Shown piece after piece: positions 1 to 8,731 of a stretch of 64,000 bases of DNA. Source of the stretch: an uncultured Faecalibacterium sp. (GTDB lineage: Bacteria > Bacillota > Clostridia > Oscillospirales > Ruminococcaceae). The notes under the pieces were generated by a model that did no database searches, had not been told where the DNA came from, and was given only the letters and a program-made list of their open reading frames with translations. The stretch's first letter is position 1; each line of letters starts with the position of its first letter. Where the stretch lies: contig CALFLK010000020.1 in NCBI GenBank assembly GCA_937880095.1, forward strand, positions 59,401 to 123,400, in the 5' to 3' direction. The position numbers were made by a program, and so were the translations under genes.

Positions 1-525
1 GGCAAGCTCCATACAGGTCAAAGCCCAATCCACATCCAGCGGTTCCCGCTGCTCAATGGAATACAAAGCCAGATAATCTTTCACTTTTGCCTGAAATACC
101 TGACCGCCGCAGCTGGTAGGCTGCTGGAAATATTCCACTGTTCCGTCTGCGCCAATTTGCTGCCCCAGCGGATACAGCGCACATACCAGCGGTTTTGCCT
201 CATGAATCGCGCACTGGCTTTGATACAAAAACGGACAGCTGGACTTTTCGTTTTTGATGGGTTTCAGCCGTACAACCGGCAGATGGCTGTCTGTTCCGAT
301 ATACTGGCGGCAAAAGCTGCGCACAACCAGCGTGGGCGGCAGATGCAAATGATGTGCAATGCGCCACAAATCATAACCGGAAAGCACAATGTCCTCTCGC
401 CCACGGCAGCAATCACCGCAGCCCGCACAGGCAAAGGAAAAGCTCTCTGATTTTTCCAGATGCGGGTAGACGTCCATATCCATATGACCGGACTGACCAC
501 ATAAATCTACCTGCTCGTTTTTCAT
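1..525 (-). CDS. YkgJ family cysteine cluster protein (3' end cut by window edge)
   Basis: The first 175 codons are visible. The protein has the cysteine pattern of the YkgJ/Fe-S (zinc/iron-chelating) domain: CAGCGDCCRG near residue 33, then CPFLYQSQCAIHEAKPLVC with CALYP, and a later SCGG. In this family these cysteines are thought to bind a metal or Fe-S cluster; no precise reaction is known. The start is set by AAAGGAGA eight bases before ATG. The gene lies 19 bases downstream of the ABC exporter permease on the same strand, so it may be the last gene of that transcript. The C-terminus is outside the window. Confidence 0.8.
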   Translation of the reverse strand, partial: MKNEQVDLCGQSGHMDMDVYPHLEKSESFSFACAGCGDCCRGREDIVLSGYDLWRIAHHLHLPPTLVVRSFCRQYIGTDSHLPVVRLKPIKNEKSSCPFLYQSQCAIHEAKPLVCALYPLGQQIGADGTVEYFQQPTSCGGQVFQAKVKDYLALYSIEQREPLDVDWALTCMELA

Positions 526-544
526 ACTGCTGTCTCCTTTTGGT

Positions 545-3500
545 TTATTCCGGTGCCTTCATACTTTCTACCATGCTGATGCGATTCACCAGACGGCGCA
601 TGAAGGTGCTGACCACAAAGGTGAACAGCATGGTCAGTGCGACGCTCAACAGGTAACTGCTGGGCTCAATGCTTCGAATGAACATCATCTGGTCAATTTC
701 CACCGTGCGAATGATGAACTGATGCAGCGGTGCGCCGATTGCCAAACCAACGACCGCACCAATCAGACTGAGGATATAGATTTCACGGAAGATGTAGCGA
801 TTGACTTCGCCTTCGTAGAAGCCCAGCACCTTAATGGTTGCCAGCTCCTTCTTGCGCTCGGCGATGTTGATGTTAATCAGATTATACAGAACCAGTGCTG
901 CCAGCGCTGCCGCACAGAAGATGACCAGCAGCACAACATAATTGATGCAGCTGATGACGTTTGCAAAGGTTGCATTCTGGTCCTCTGCCATAAAGACGGT
1001 GGTAACATAGTTTTTGCCCAGCAGAGTCTTTACCAGTGTATCCGTTGCTACTTCGTCATCGCCTGTGTTCGTTTTTGCCAGAATCGTATTCCAGCTCGGC
1101 GTAGTACCCATGACCTTTTCGTACTGTTCCGGGCTGAGGATCAAGCGGCTGGACAGATAGTTTTCGTTGACGCCGGTAAGGGTTACCGGTACAAGCTCAC
1201 CATCCGGATTCTTCAGCCAAATCTCATCGCCCACAGAAATACCCAGCGTTTCGGCGGTTTTTTCTGTCAGAATCACGCTGTTGGCATCATAGGAAATCTG
1301 CTTTTTACCGATACGGTTTTGCAGGGTCAAATACTGGGACAAATCCATATCCTCACGGCAGACGGTCAGCGTCGTTGTGCCTTCGTCGCCCTCGGCATTG
1401 GAAACTGTCACGTTCTTGGTGTAGCAGATACCGCGGTAGTCGATCTGGCTGGACTGGTCGATTTCTTCCAGCAGACCACGGGTTTCGGTCAGTGCCTTTT
1501 CGTTGGAGAAGGACACTGTCATATCATAATGGGTCAGCTCGCTGTACTGCACATCAATGATTTCCATGATGGAATCCTGCAAACCAAAGCCAATCAGCAC
1601 CAGTGCGGTACATCCGGCAACGCCCAGAACCGTCATAAAGAAACGCTTCTTATAGCGCAGCAGATTGCGCGCCGTCACCTTATGGGAGAAAGACATTCGT
1701 TTCCACAGCGGTGTAATGCGCTCCAGAATAATGCGCTTACCCGCCGGGGGTGCTTTCGGCAGCATCAGCGTTGCAGGCTTTTCTGCGAGGGTTTCATGGC
1801 AGGCATTCAATGTTGCCAGCGTGACAACCGATACGCTCGCCAACAGGCTGACCACAATCAGCCAAGGATAATAAATTACCCGGAAGGTGGGCAGCTGGTA
1901 CATGATGGAATACGCGATCCAAATTACCGTGGGGAATCCGGCAAAGCCAATTACCATGCCGCATACCGCGCCGGACAGGCTTGCTGCCAAAGCATAAATC
2001 AGGTACTTGCCTGTAATGGATGCTTCGGAGTAGCCCAACGCCTTAAAGGTACCAATCTGCTGGCGGTTTTCTTCTACCATGCGGGTCATGGTGGTCAATG
2101 CAACCAGTGCCGCTACCAAGAAGAAGAACACCGGGAACACCCGTGCAATATCGCCGATACGGTCAATGTTCTGCTCAAAGGTAGCAAAGCACATAATCGC
2201 ATCCCGATTCAGCACATACCACTCACCGGCAGCAATGTTGTCGATTTGTGCCTGTGCATCATTGATTTGATCTTCGGCGTCGTTCAGTTGCTGCAAGGCG
2301 TCTGCCTTTTCTGTTTCGAAGGTTTTACGACCTTCTTCCAGTTCCTGCACGCCATCCTGATACTCTGCCCAGCCTTTATCCAGCTTTTCACGGCTGTCCT
2401 GCAAAAGCTGTTCGGCACGTTCCAGTTCACCGTATGCACTGGTAATCGCCATCTGACCAGACAAAAGTGCTGTTTTCATCTTTTTCAAAGCAGCCTGTGT
2501 CTGGGTCAGTAAATCCACATTGGAAATATCCGGACCAGACAAAAGCCCCTGACTGTACAGCTGCTGTTTGACTTCGTTCAGCTGACCCTGATAGGTATCC
2601 ATCTGCGCCTGAATCGCTGCATGATTGTCCAGCGCCTTCTGATAGGCTTCTTCGACTTTTGCCAGATTTTCCGGGTCGGTTTCCGGATCATTGCGTAGGT
2701 TTTCCAACTGTTCCGCTGCAAAATCCAGCATCGTTTGTGCGGAATCCTGTAAGGGCTGGGCTACTTCCAGCATATACACTGCCAGACGCAGCTTTTCCAT
2801 GTTTTCTTCCAGCGTCAAAACAGCTTCGTTATTGACCAGAATCTGCTGGGTGCCGTCATACAAGGTACTCGGCAGGTCATTGCGCTGGTCCGCCAGCTGC
2901 TTTTTGCCGTCCTCGTACTGTTTTTCACCAGAGTCAAGCTGCGCTTTTGCTGCATCTAGTTTCTGTTGGGCATCGTCCAGCTCCGCCTGCGCATCTGCCA
3001 GCTGTTGGTCCGCCTGCTGTTTCTTATCCAGATATTCCGCTTTCGCATCATCCAGCTCCGCTTGCGCTTCGGAAACGATTGCATCCCGGCGGATTTCCAC
3101 ACGGGATTCGGAGATTTCTTCCAAACGCTTTTGCACGGGTTCAATCACAGCGTCATATTCTGCGCTGTAGGTGTCCATACCGCGCGCGCCCTCTACTGTC
3201 AGATAGCACACAGACAGGTAGTCGGCTGTAAAATCCGTTTCGGGCAGATATGCGATGAAATCCAGTGTACCATCGCCAGCCGTGCTGGTTTCGTTATCAA
3301 TGGAAAAGTTCATCGGGCTTTGTACTACGCCCACAATGGTGTAGACGCTCTCGGTCAAATCCTGTTCTTCTTTCAGGGTAACGGTATCACCTACCTGTAC
3401 CCCTTCCAGAAAACCCAAAGGCTGTACCGCACATTCACCCGGCGCATTCGGCAAGCGACCTTCTTTCAGGGTCAGACGGTTAATGTCCTCCGGTGCATCC

Positions 3501-3862
3501 CCTCTACTGTTCGCGGGCAGACTGTGGGCACGCATGACCAGCGTATCTCCGAACTGGTTGGTCACTTCACAGTCCAGGAATTTTGCAGGCTGAACCTGCT
3601 CTACCCCTTCGATTTGCTGAATCTGCTGGATATCGTCATCCGTCAGACCCAGTGTGGACAGGATACGCAAATCACACAGGCGGTTCTCTTCAAAATAGCG
3701 ATTTCCTGCCGCCCGCATATCCGGCGCAACGCTCATCAAGCCGGTCAGCATACAGACACCCAGCAGGATAATGCCGAAAATCGACAAGAAACGGCTGCGA
3801 GTAGTTTTTACTTCCCGGACAATATTTTTTCGATATGTTTTTTTAGGCAAATGACTCACCAC
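545..3862 (-). CDS. FtsX-family ABC transporter permease with long coiled-coil extracytoplasmic domain
   Basis: The protein has 1105 aa. An N-terminal membrane helix (about residues 25-45) is followed by a MacB-like periplasmic-type domain, then a very long Ala/Gln/Asp/Glu-rich coiled coil at about residues 255-545 (repeats such as AQAELDDA). A first FtsX permease block with about three helices follows (about 575-710), and a second one sits at the C-terminus (about 970-1090). This is the layout of large Firmicute FtsX/MacB-like permeases that use ATP hydrolysis mechanically to export or release lipids or peptides rather than for classical transport. The start overlaps the end of the ATPase gene by 7 bases, so the two are translated together. 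The substrate cannot be read from the sequence. Confidence 0.88.
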   Translation of the reverse strand: MVSHLPKKTYRKNIVREVKTTRSRFLSIFGIILLGVCMLTGLMSVAPDMRAAGNRYFEENRLCDLRILSTLGLTDDDIQQIQQIEGVEQVQPAKFLDCEVTNQFGDTLVMRAHSLPANSRGDAPEDINRLTLKEGRLPNAPGECAVQPLGFLEGVQVGDTVTLKEEQDLTESVYTIVGVVQSPMNFSIDNETSTAGDGTLDFIAYLPETDFTADYLSVCYLTVEGARGMDTYSAEYDAVIEPVQKRLEEISESRVEIRRDAIVSEAQAELDDAKAEYLDKKQQADQQLADAQAELDDAQQKLDAAKAQLDSGEKQYEDGKKQLADQRNDLPSTLYDGTQQILVNNEAVLTLEENMEKLRLAVYMLEVAQPLQDSAQTMLDFAAEQLENLRNDPETDPENLAKVEEAYQKALDNHAAIQAQMDTYQGQLNEVKQQLYSQGLLSGPDISNVDLLTQTQAALKKMKTALLSGQMAITSAYGELERAEQLLQDSREKLDKGWAEYQDGVQELEEGRKTFETEKADALQQLNDAEDQINDAQAQIDNIAAGEWYVLNRDAIMCFATFEQNIDRIGDIARVFPVFFFLVAALVALTTMTRMVEENRQQIGTFKALGYSEASITGKYLIYALAASLSGAVCGMVIGFAGFPTVIWIAYSIMYQLPTFRVIYYPWLIVVSLLASVSVVTLATLNACHETLAEKPATLMLPKAPPAGKRIILERITPLWKRMSFSHKVTARNLLRYKKRFFMTVLGVAGCTALVLIGFGLQDSIMEIIDVQYSELTHYDMTVSFSNEKALTETRGLLEEIDQSSQIDYRGICYTKNVTVSNAEGDEGTTTLTVCREDMDLSQYLTLQNRIGKKQISYDANSVILTEKTAETLGISVGDEIWLKNPDGELVPVTLTGVNENYLSSRLILSPEQYEKVMGTTPSWNTILAKTNTGDDEVATDTLVKTLLGKNYVTTVFMAEDQNATFANVISCINYVVLLVIFCAAALAALVLYNLININIAERKKELATIKVLGFYEGEVNRYIFREIYILSLIGAVVGLAIGAPLHQFIIRTVEIDQMMFIRSIEPSSYLLSVALTMLFTFVVSTFMRRLVNRISMVESMKAPE

Positions 3863-4560
3863 TCGATCTGTTCTACCGGTACGGGATCCGGATTGACTTC
3901 ATTGGAAAGGATTTGTCCGCTCTTGACGCGGATGACGCGGTCTGCCATAGCGGTCAGCGCCGAGTTGTGGGTTACGATGATAACCGTCTTACCCGTTTCA
4001 CGGCAGGTATTTTGCAGCAAGGACAGAACCGACTTGCCGGTCTGATAGTCCAGCGCACCGGTGGGCTCATCGCACAAAAGCAGCTTCGGATTTTTTGCCA
4101 GCGCACGGGCAATGGATACACGCTGCTGCTCACCGCCGGAAAGCTGCGCCGGGAAGTTATTCAAACGCTGACCCAGACCCACACCTTCCAGCGCAGTAGC
4201 TGCATCCAATGGATCTTTGCAGATTTCGCTGGCGAGCTCTACGTTTTCCAGCGCGGTCAGGTTCTGCACCAGATTATAGAACTGGAATACAAAGCCGATA
4301 TCATACCGCCGATACTCGGTCAGCTGCTTGGGGGTATACTTGCTGATCAGCCGACCATCCATGTAGATTTTACCTTCGTCACACTGATCCATGCCGCCCA
4401 GCATATTCAGCAGGGTGGTTTTGCCGGAACCGGAAGGACCGACAATGACGCAGAATTCGCCTTTGTCGATGTAGAAGTTCATGTGGTTCGCTGCGGCGAT
4501 ACGGACCTCACCTGTTTGGTAATACTTGCAAACATCTGTAAAGGAAACAAAGTGTTCCAT
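3856..4560 (-). CDS. ABC transporter ATP-binding protein (MacB/LolD type)
   Basis: The protein has 234 aa, the usual length for a stand-alone MacB/LolD/SalX ATPase. Walker A is GPSGSGKTT (about residues 41-49). The Q-loop region is FVFQFYNL, the signature LSGGEQQR and Walker [13 protein letters not shown], followed by the switch histidine in IVTHN. The helical part ([11 protein letters not shown]) is typical of the MacB group. It energises the FtsX-like permease encoded directly downstream and overlapping it. The gene is first in its transcript; a 150-base gap holding the spoIVA terminator separates it from the sporulation genes upstream. Confidence 0.92.
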   Translation of the reverse strand: MEHFVSFTDVCKYYQTGEVRIAAANHMNFYIDKGEFCVIVGPSGSGKTTLLNMLGGMDQCDEGKIYMDGRLISKYTPKQLTEYRRYDIGFVFQFYNLVQNLTALENVELASEICKDPLDAATALEGVGLGQRLNNFPAQLSGGEQQRVSIARALAKNPKLLLCDEPTGALDYQTGKSVLSLLQNTCRETGKTVIIVTHNSALTAMADRVIRVKSGQILSNEVNPDPVPVEQIEW

Positions 4561-4655
4561 ATATGCCTCCTATTGCCTATTCTAATTTCATCTTACCCCT
4601 TTTTTCGGCACTGTGCAACAATTCTTCCGGGATATTAACAGATTGTTTGCAATAC

Positions 4656-4704
4656 AAAAAGCCGCAGCAAGATCTTTGCCTGATACAAAGCATCCTGCTG
4701 CGGC
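4656..4704 (-). terminator. Intrinsic terminator downstream of spoIVA
   Basis: On the minus strand, arms GCCGCAGCAGGA and CTTGCTGCGGC pair across a 21-base loop and are followed by TTTTTG. It sits 9 bases past the spoIVA stop codon and separates the sporulation genes from the ABC exporter. Confidence 0.8.
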
Positions 4705-4712
4705 GTTACCTG

Positions 4713-6182
4713 TTAAAATATAATACAGATCAGACCGGAACAGCCATCGTTGATGACCTTTTCCAGCGTATTTTGCAAGCGTCCTCGTGCATCCTGCGGC
4801 ATATGCAGCAGCTTATTCTGCAAGCCTTCGTTAACCAGTTCATGCAGGCTCTTGCCGAAAATATTGGATTCCCAAATCTTCAGCGGGTCCTCGCTGAAAT
4901 CCGCCAGAAGGCTCTTGACCAGATCTTCGCTCTGGCGTTCGCTGCCCACGATGGGGTTGACCTCGGTGTGAATCATGGCTTTCATCAGGTGGATCGACGG
5001 TGCGCAGGCTTTCAGCCGCACACCGTAACGATTGCCCTGCCGGATGATTTCCGGCTCCTCCAGCTGAAGCTCGTCGATGGTAGGCATTACGATACCATAA
5101 CCGGTAGCTTCCACCTGTTCCAGTGCATTGCGGACCTTTTCATATTCCCGCTTTGCCTTGACCAGCTGAATCACGCATGGCATCAAACCCGCTTCGTCCA
5201 CTACGTCCAAGCCGGTCTGCTCGGAAAGTACCTGATAGAACACCCCGGGGTCCAGCGTAATGCGTACCCGCACAATGCCTTCGGACAAGTCCATGCTCTC
5301 CACTGCACAGCTTTGTACCGATTCGCACTGGGGCGGCTGACGCTCCGCCAAATCTTTCATACGATTGCCGCCGTTGACCCATTCCCGGATGGAATCATAG
5401 ATTTGCTTTTGCAGCCAGTGGTCTGCATCCAGCATAGGGACCCACTTGGGCAGAACAAAATCCATCTGACGGACCGGAAATTCATACAAAACGTGCTGCA
5501 AAATGGATTCCAGCTGGTCCAGCTGCAAATCCAGACAGTTCACCGGAATGACCGAACGCCCATACTGCTTTTCCATCTGCTCCGCAAGCTCTTTGGTGGC
5601 AGCACTGTCCGGGTCGATGGTGTTCAAAAGAATCACATAGGGCTTGTGCATCTCATCCAGTTCCGCGACGATGCGTGCCTCTGCGCCTGCATAGTTTTCT
5701 CTGGGAATATCGCTGATGCTGCCGTCTGTGGTGACCAAAATGCCGATGGTGGAATGTTCGGTAATCACCTTGTGCGTACCGGTTTCTGCTGCCAGATCAA
5801 ACGGTACTTCCTCATTAAACCAAGGGCTTTTTACCATGCGGGGTTTGCGGTCCTCTTCGTGACCTACGGTTCCCTCCACCATATAGCCCACGCAGTCGAT
5901 CAGTCGAGTGCGCAGTTCGGCACCGCCCTCCAAAGCAATGGAAACTGCCTTTTCCGGCACAAACTTTGGCTCGGTTGTCATAATGGTACGCCCTGCCGCC
6001 GACTGGGGCAGTTCATCCCTTGCTCTTGCCCGCATGGCGGGGTCCTGAATATTGGGTAAAACCAGCAGCTCCATAAATCGCTTGATGAAACTGCTCTTAC
6101 CGCTGCGAACCGGTCCCACTACGCCAATGTAAATATCGCCCCCGGTACGGGCTCCGATTTGTCCGTATACCTTATCGTCCAT
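4713..6182 (-). CDS. spoIVA: Stage IV sporulation protein A, coat basement ATPase
   Basis: The protein has 489 aa, against 492 in B. subtilis. SpoIVA is a cytoskeletal ATPase of the mother cell that polymerises on the forespore surface to form the basement layer of the spore coat. The N-terminus (VYGQIGARTGGDIYIGVVGP) is nearly family-invariant. Walker A GPVRSGKS lies at about residues 23-30; a TRANSLATION-factor-like GTPase fold and the conserved C-terminus follow. The ATG is preceded by AAGGAGG at 8 bases; a GTG three codons earlier overlaps that ribosome site and was not chosen. It lies 16 bases after sipL, whose product binds SpoIVA, and close to spoVM, whose product anchors it. It is probably co-transcribed with sipL from a sigma-E-like promoter at 7746-7774. 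Confidence 0.97.
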   Translation of the reverse strand: MDDKVYGQIGARTGGDIYIGVVGPVRSGKSSFIKRFMELLVLPNIQDPAMRARARDELPQSAAGRTIMTTEPKFVPEKAVSIALEGGAELRTRLIDCVGYMVEGTVGHEEDRKPRMVKSPWFNEEVPFDLAAETGTHKVITEHSTIGILVTTDGSISDIPRENYAGAEARIVAELDEMHKPYVILLNTIDPDSAATKELAEQMEKQYGRSVIPVNCLDLQLDQLESILQHVLYEFPVRQMDFVLPKWVPMLDADHWLQKQIYDSIREWVNGGNRMKDLAERQPPQCESVQSCAVESMDLSEGIVRVRITLDPGVFYQVLSEQTGLDVVDEAGLMPCVIQLVKAKREYEKVRNALEQVEATGYGIVMPTIDELQLEEPEIIRQGNRYGVRLKACAPSIHLMKAMIHTEVNPIVGSERQSEDLVKSLLADFSEDPLKIWESNIFGKSLHELVNEGLQNKLLHMPQDARGRLQNTLEKVINDGCSGLICIIF

Positions 6183-6198
6183 CTTAGGCACCTCCTTC

Positions 6199-7716
6199 TT
6201 ATTCCGTACAGGGAATCAACAGGCACGTCCCGGCGGGCACTGCATCTTCGGTCAAGCCGTTTGCCTGCATGATTCGGGTGGGCAGCACATGGAACCGCCG
6301 TGCCACATCGAATACCTGTTCACTGGGCTGGACATAACAGGCACGCAGTACAATTTCCGGATCTGCCTTTTCCCGCGCTTCGCCCAGCTCCACATTCAAC
6401 AGAACCGGCTGCTTTTTGCTTCGCAGCAACAGACCCTCGATATGCAGCGAAGCCGATACCTCGGCGCTTTCTGCATTCAGGATGCAATTCATGTTGTCTA
6501 CCGACACCCACAGCTCGGAATGAAGCTCCGCATCTGCCTGCACCTGATCCATCGGCAGGGTCAGCTCCGCAGGGCCGTCACGGCACTCCAGCTCATCCAT
6601 ACTGTTTTTATAAATGATGCTCAGCTGGGTGCGCACCCGCAGACAAAGTTTCCCCTGATCATTCAGCAGTTCCGGTACCGCCGGGTCTGCCAAGCAGGAA
6701 AGAATCTGTACCGAATCGCCGGGCAGCGCAATTTTTACCGAAACGGTCTGACGCTCGTCCACTGCACTTTCCAGCTGTTCTACCGCAAGGGGAATCTGCT
6801 CCACATTCACATGATGCCCCGTTGCAAAGCACTCCTGCACCACATCCACCGCATAACTGCGGAACACACGCAGATGCAGCAGAACCGATGCGGTAATCGT
6901 ACTTTGCTTACCCTGCTGCGCGCCAGTCTGTAGCGTGAAGCCTGTCGGCTCAACCACGCAGAAGCACTGGCAATCTTCGCTCAGGTCGTCCAGTTCCATT
7001 GTCTGCACAAAGGGAACCATCACCCGCTGCGACAACAGCTGACCGCTGCCATGAACACGATAACTGAGTTGTGCCGAAATCTCGCCTTTGACGGAAAGGC
7101 GTCCCTGCATCACGTTTTGCTCCCGCAGCTGAGCTGTGCCGGCAATATCCAGAACGGATTCCGGTTCCTGCTCAAAGGAAAAGACGGCATCCGCTGTGAC
7201 CAGCTTATCCACACAGCCCACATTGCGCACACCGCGAACGGTGCTTTGCTTTTGGGCAGTACCTGCACCCGCTACAGCACAGGCAACCTCCTGTCGGGTT
7301 TGGGGATAAACAGATGCCGAAAGCTCCCACGCACCCCGAATCTCGATACGACGCTGGTGTACCGCACGGCAGTTCAGATATTCTGCTTCACCGCCTACGG
7401 CTGCCGACCAGCCAGCGAAATCCTCCACAGGAATCTCCATTGTTTTACTAAACGGAACCTTCTGCTCGGTCTGACACAGACCAACCTCGCCTTCGCCCTG
7501 GTAATACACCACACACCGCAGGTACCCTTCCAGCAAAAGACGCCCTGGCTGCAGCTTCTTTTGCAGAAGCACCATTTTTGTTGAGCATTTGATGATTTTG
7601 AACACCTGCGGCAGATAATCCGAAATCAGGATTTCTGTTTCGATGGGAATTTCTGATTTAACCATGCAAAATCTCCCCGCCGCTGAAATGGTATCGCGGA
7701 ACACTTTCAATTCCAT
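6199..7716 (-). CDS. sipL: SipL-like SpoIVA-interacting protein (DUF3794 repeats plus LysM)
   Basis: The protein has 505 aa, close to C. difficile SipL (about 520). Three DUF3794 (SipL/SPOCS) domains are recognisable: an N-terminal one with EILISDYLPQVFKI, a middle one with YRVHGSGQLLSQRVMVPF, and a third before the C-terminus. The last 45 residues form a LysM domain (VFDVARRFHVLPTRIMQANG). In C. difficile the LysM of SipL binds SpoIVA and links the coat to the forespore. The start (MELKVFRD) follows AAAGGGGCG; an upstream reading-frame extension lacks a ribosome site and runs through a promoter and terminator. Sitting directly upstream of spoIVA supports the call. Confidence 0.9.
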   Translation of the reverse strand: MELKVFRDTISAAGRFCMVKSEIPIETEILISDYLPQVFKIIKCSTKMVLLQKKLQPGRLLLEGYLRCVVYYQGEGEVGLCQTEQKVPFSKTMEIPVEDFAGWSAAVGGEAEYLNCRAVHQRRIEIRGAWELSASVYPQTRQEVACAVAGAGTAQKQSTVRGVRNVGCVDKLVTADAVFSFEQEPESVLDIAGTAQLREQNVMQGRLSVKGEISAQLSYRVHGSGQLLSQRVMVPFVQTMELDDLSEDCQCFCVVEPTGFTLQTGAQQGKQSTITASVLLHLRVFRSYAVDVVQECFATGHHVNVEQIPLAVEQLESAVDERQTVSVKIALPGDSVQILSCLADPAVPELLNDQGKLCLRVRTQLSIIYKNSMDELECRDGPAELTLPMDQVQADAELHSELWVSVDNMNCILNAESAEVSASLHIEGLLLRSKKQPVLLNVELGEAREKADPEIVLRACYVQPSEQVFDVARRFHVLPTRIMQANGLTEDAVPAGTCLLIPCTE

Positions 7717-7745
7717 ATTTACGCCCCTTTCCCATGACATGGTAA

Positions 7746-7774
7746 AATGTATTCCGCCGCGCCGCCGGTTATGC
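7746..7774 (-). promoter_or_regulatory. Candidate sigma-E promoter for sipL-spoIVA
   Basis: Reading leftward, GCATAAC (7768-7774), a 14-base spacer and AATACATT (7746-7753) lie 30 bases before the sipL start codon. The Bacillus sigma-E consensus is roughly kmATATT, 13-14 bases, CATACAhT, so the -10 matches 7 of 8 positions with ideal spacing. Mother-cell control of both genes is expected from their role. The match was made by eye. Confidence 0.55.
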
Positions 7775-7810
7775 AGACGGATTTTGGTATCTGGGAAAGT
7801 TTCTGTTATA

Positions 7811-7851
7811 AAAAAGAACGGCACCAGGGTTTTCACCCCGATGCCGTTCTG
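7811..7851 (-). terminator. Intrinsic terminator downstream of spoVM
   Basis: On the minus strand AGAACGGCATCGGGG, loop TGAAAA, and CCCTGGTGCCGTTCT form a near-perfect stem, followed by TTTTTTATAA. It ends the thiN-spoVM transcript before the sipL promoter. Confidence 0.85.
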
Positions 7852-7901
7852 CATTCTTTGAATTCCTACAAGCATCTGCCGAAAAGACAGCTTACCACTA
7901 T

Positions 7902-7982
7902 TTAATCTACCTTCTTCACGCCAAACACCATGCGCAGAATACCGCTGAAGAACTTGGGACTTTGAATAACGATTACCTGCAT
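7902..7982 (-). CDS. spoVM: Stage V sporulation protein M, 26-residue membrane anchor peptide
   Basis: This short gene encodes 26 residues, exactly the length of B. subtilis SpoVM. The two align without gaps: Ile6, Pro9-Lys10-Phe11, Gly14-Ile15, Arg17, Gly21 and Asp26 are identical (here PKFFSGILRMVFG, in Bacillus PKFLGGIVRAMLG). SpoVM is an amphipathic helix that recognises the convex forespore membrane and recruits SpoIVA. AAAGGGCGG lies 7 bases before the ATG, and an intrinsic terminator follows the stop. In B. subtilis spoVM lies next to thiN and rsgA, and the same order is seen here. The gene is easily missed because of its size. Confidence 0.93.
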   Translation of the reverse strand: MQVIVIQSPKFFSGILRMVFGVKKVD

Positions 7983-8040
7983 ATAAAACCGCCCTTTCTG
8001 ATTCTGATTACTCCAGTATATCCATCCGAGGCGGAAAGTG

Positions 8041-8673
8041 TTACCGATCTGCGATGGTTTCTACCACCAAAAGCGCACCTTTTTGCGTTAGAATCGTGAT
8101 TTTGTCCGAATTCCACTCATTGCTGACGCCAACCGGATAGCTCATATCCAGCGATGCGTGCTGCAAGGAATACTTTGCGCCGGTCAGGGTAATATCTTCA
8201 ACTTTACCTTCCAGCGGGAATAGCGAAATATACTGATACCCGCTCTGCGCAAAGGTACGCGCTTTGCCGGGCAGCACAATGCTCACACGGCTTTTTTCAT
8301 TCATCAGTGTGGTATGTACCCCCTGCTGCTCCAGCCAAAGGGCTGTACCGATATTCGCCAACGTGTGCTCCATGCGCGCACCACCCAATGCGCCCAGCAT
8401 CAGTACCTGATCAAAGCCTTTTTCCACTGCCTGACGTGCCGCACAGTGGGTGTCCGTATCGTCCTTTTCTTTGGGCAGAACCACTACGCCGTCCTGCTTG
8501 GGTGCTTCGGAAGAATCGAAATCCCCCAGCACCAAATCCGGAATCAAACCCAGCTTTTTGCAGTTTTTCCAGCCGGCATCGCAGGCAATGACAAAAGCTT
8601 CTGCAAATGCTTCCGGAATGCACTGATTTTCAGCCACCGGACCTGCCGAAACCATAATACAGCTTTTTTTCAT
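8041..8673 (-). CDS. thiN: Thiamine pyrophosphokinase
   Basis: The protein has 210 aa, normal for the family. It transfers pyrophosphate from ATP to thiamine to make thiamine diphosphate in the cytoplasm. Diagnostic segments are ACDAGWKNCKKLGLIPDLVLGDFDS, shortened here to the key DAGW and GDFDS motifs, then FPKEKDDTD-like LPKEKDDTD, GALGGARMEHTLANI and the C-terminal beta domain (SLFPLEG, SNEW). The start was placed at ATG after AAGGAGA; an in-frame extension upstream reads through the rsgA terminator and has no ribosome site. The order rsgA-thiN-spoVM matches Bacillus except that rpe is absent between rsgA and thiN. Confidence 0.93.
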   Translation of the reverse strand: MKKSCIMVSAGPVAENQCIPEAFAEAFVIACDAGWKNCKKLGLIPDLVLGDFDSSEAPKQDGVVVLPKEKDDTDTHCAARQAVEKGFDQVLMLGALGGARMEHTLANIGTALWLEQQGVHTTLMNEKSRVSIVLPGKARTFAQSGYQYISLFPLEGKVEDITLTGAKYSLQHASLDMSYPVGVSNEWNSDKITILTQKGALLVVETIADR

Positions 8674-8687
8674 GGTATTTCTCCTTA

Positions 8688-8723
8688 TAAAAATGCGGCG
8701 GCAACGACTGTGCCACCGCATTT
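8688..8723 (-). terminator. Intrinsic terminator between rsgA and thiN
   Basis: AAATGCGGTGGCA (minus strand) pairs with TGCCGCCGCATTT across a 7-base loop and is followed by TTATAA. It starts 9 bases after the rsgA stop and partly isolates thiN-spoVM from the operon upstream; the U-tract is short, so read-through is likely. Confidence 0.7.
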
Positions 8724-8731
8724 CTGCTTGT

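Noticed and set aside
722..2512. Plus-strand open frame of 596 codons opposite the FtsX-like permease
   Set aside because: Composition typical of an antisense shadow; the minus strand has clear permease and coiled-coil sequence.
6180..6191. GTG start three codons upstream for spoIVA
   Set aside because: It overlaps the AAGGAGG ribosome site, which is ideally spaced for the ATG at 6182.
8674..8731. TPP riboswitch before thiN
   Set aside because: The only structure there is the rsgA terminator; the conserved thi-box sequences are absent.
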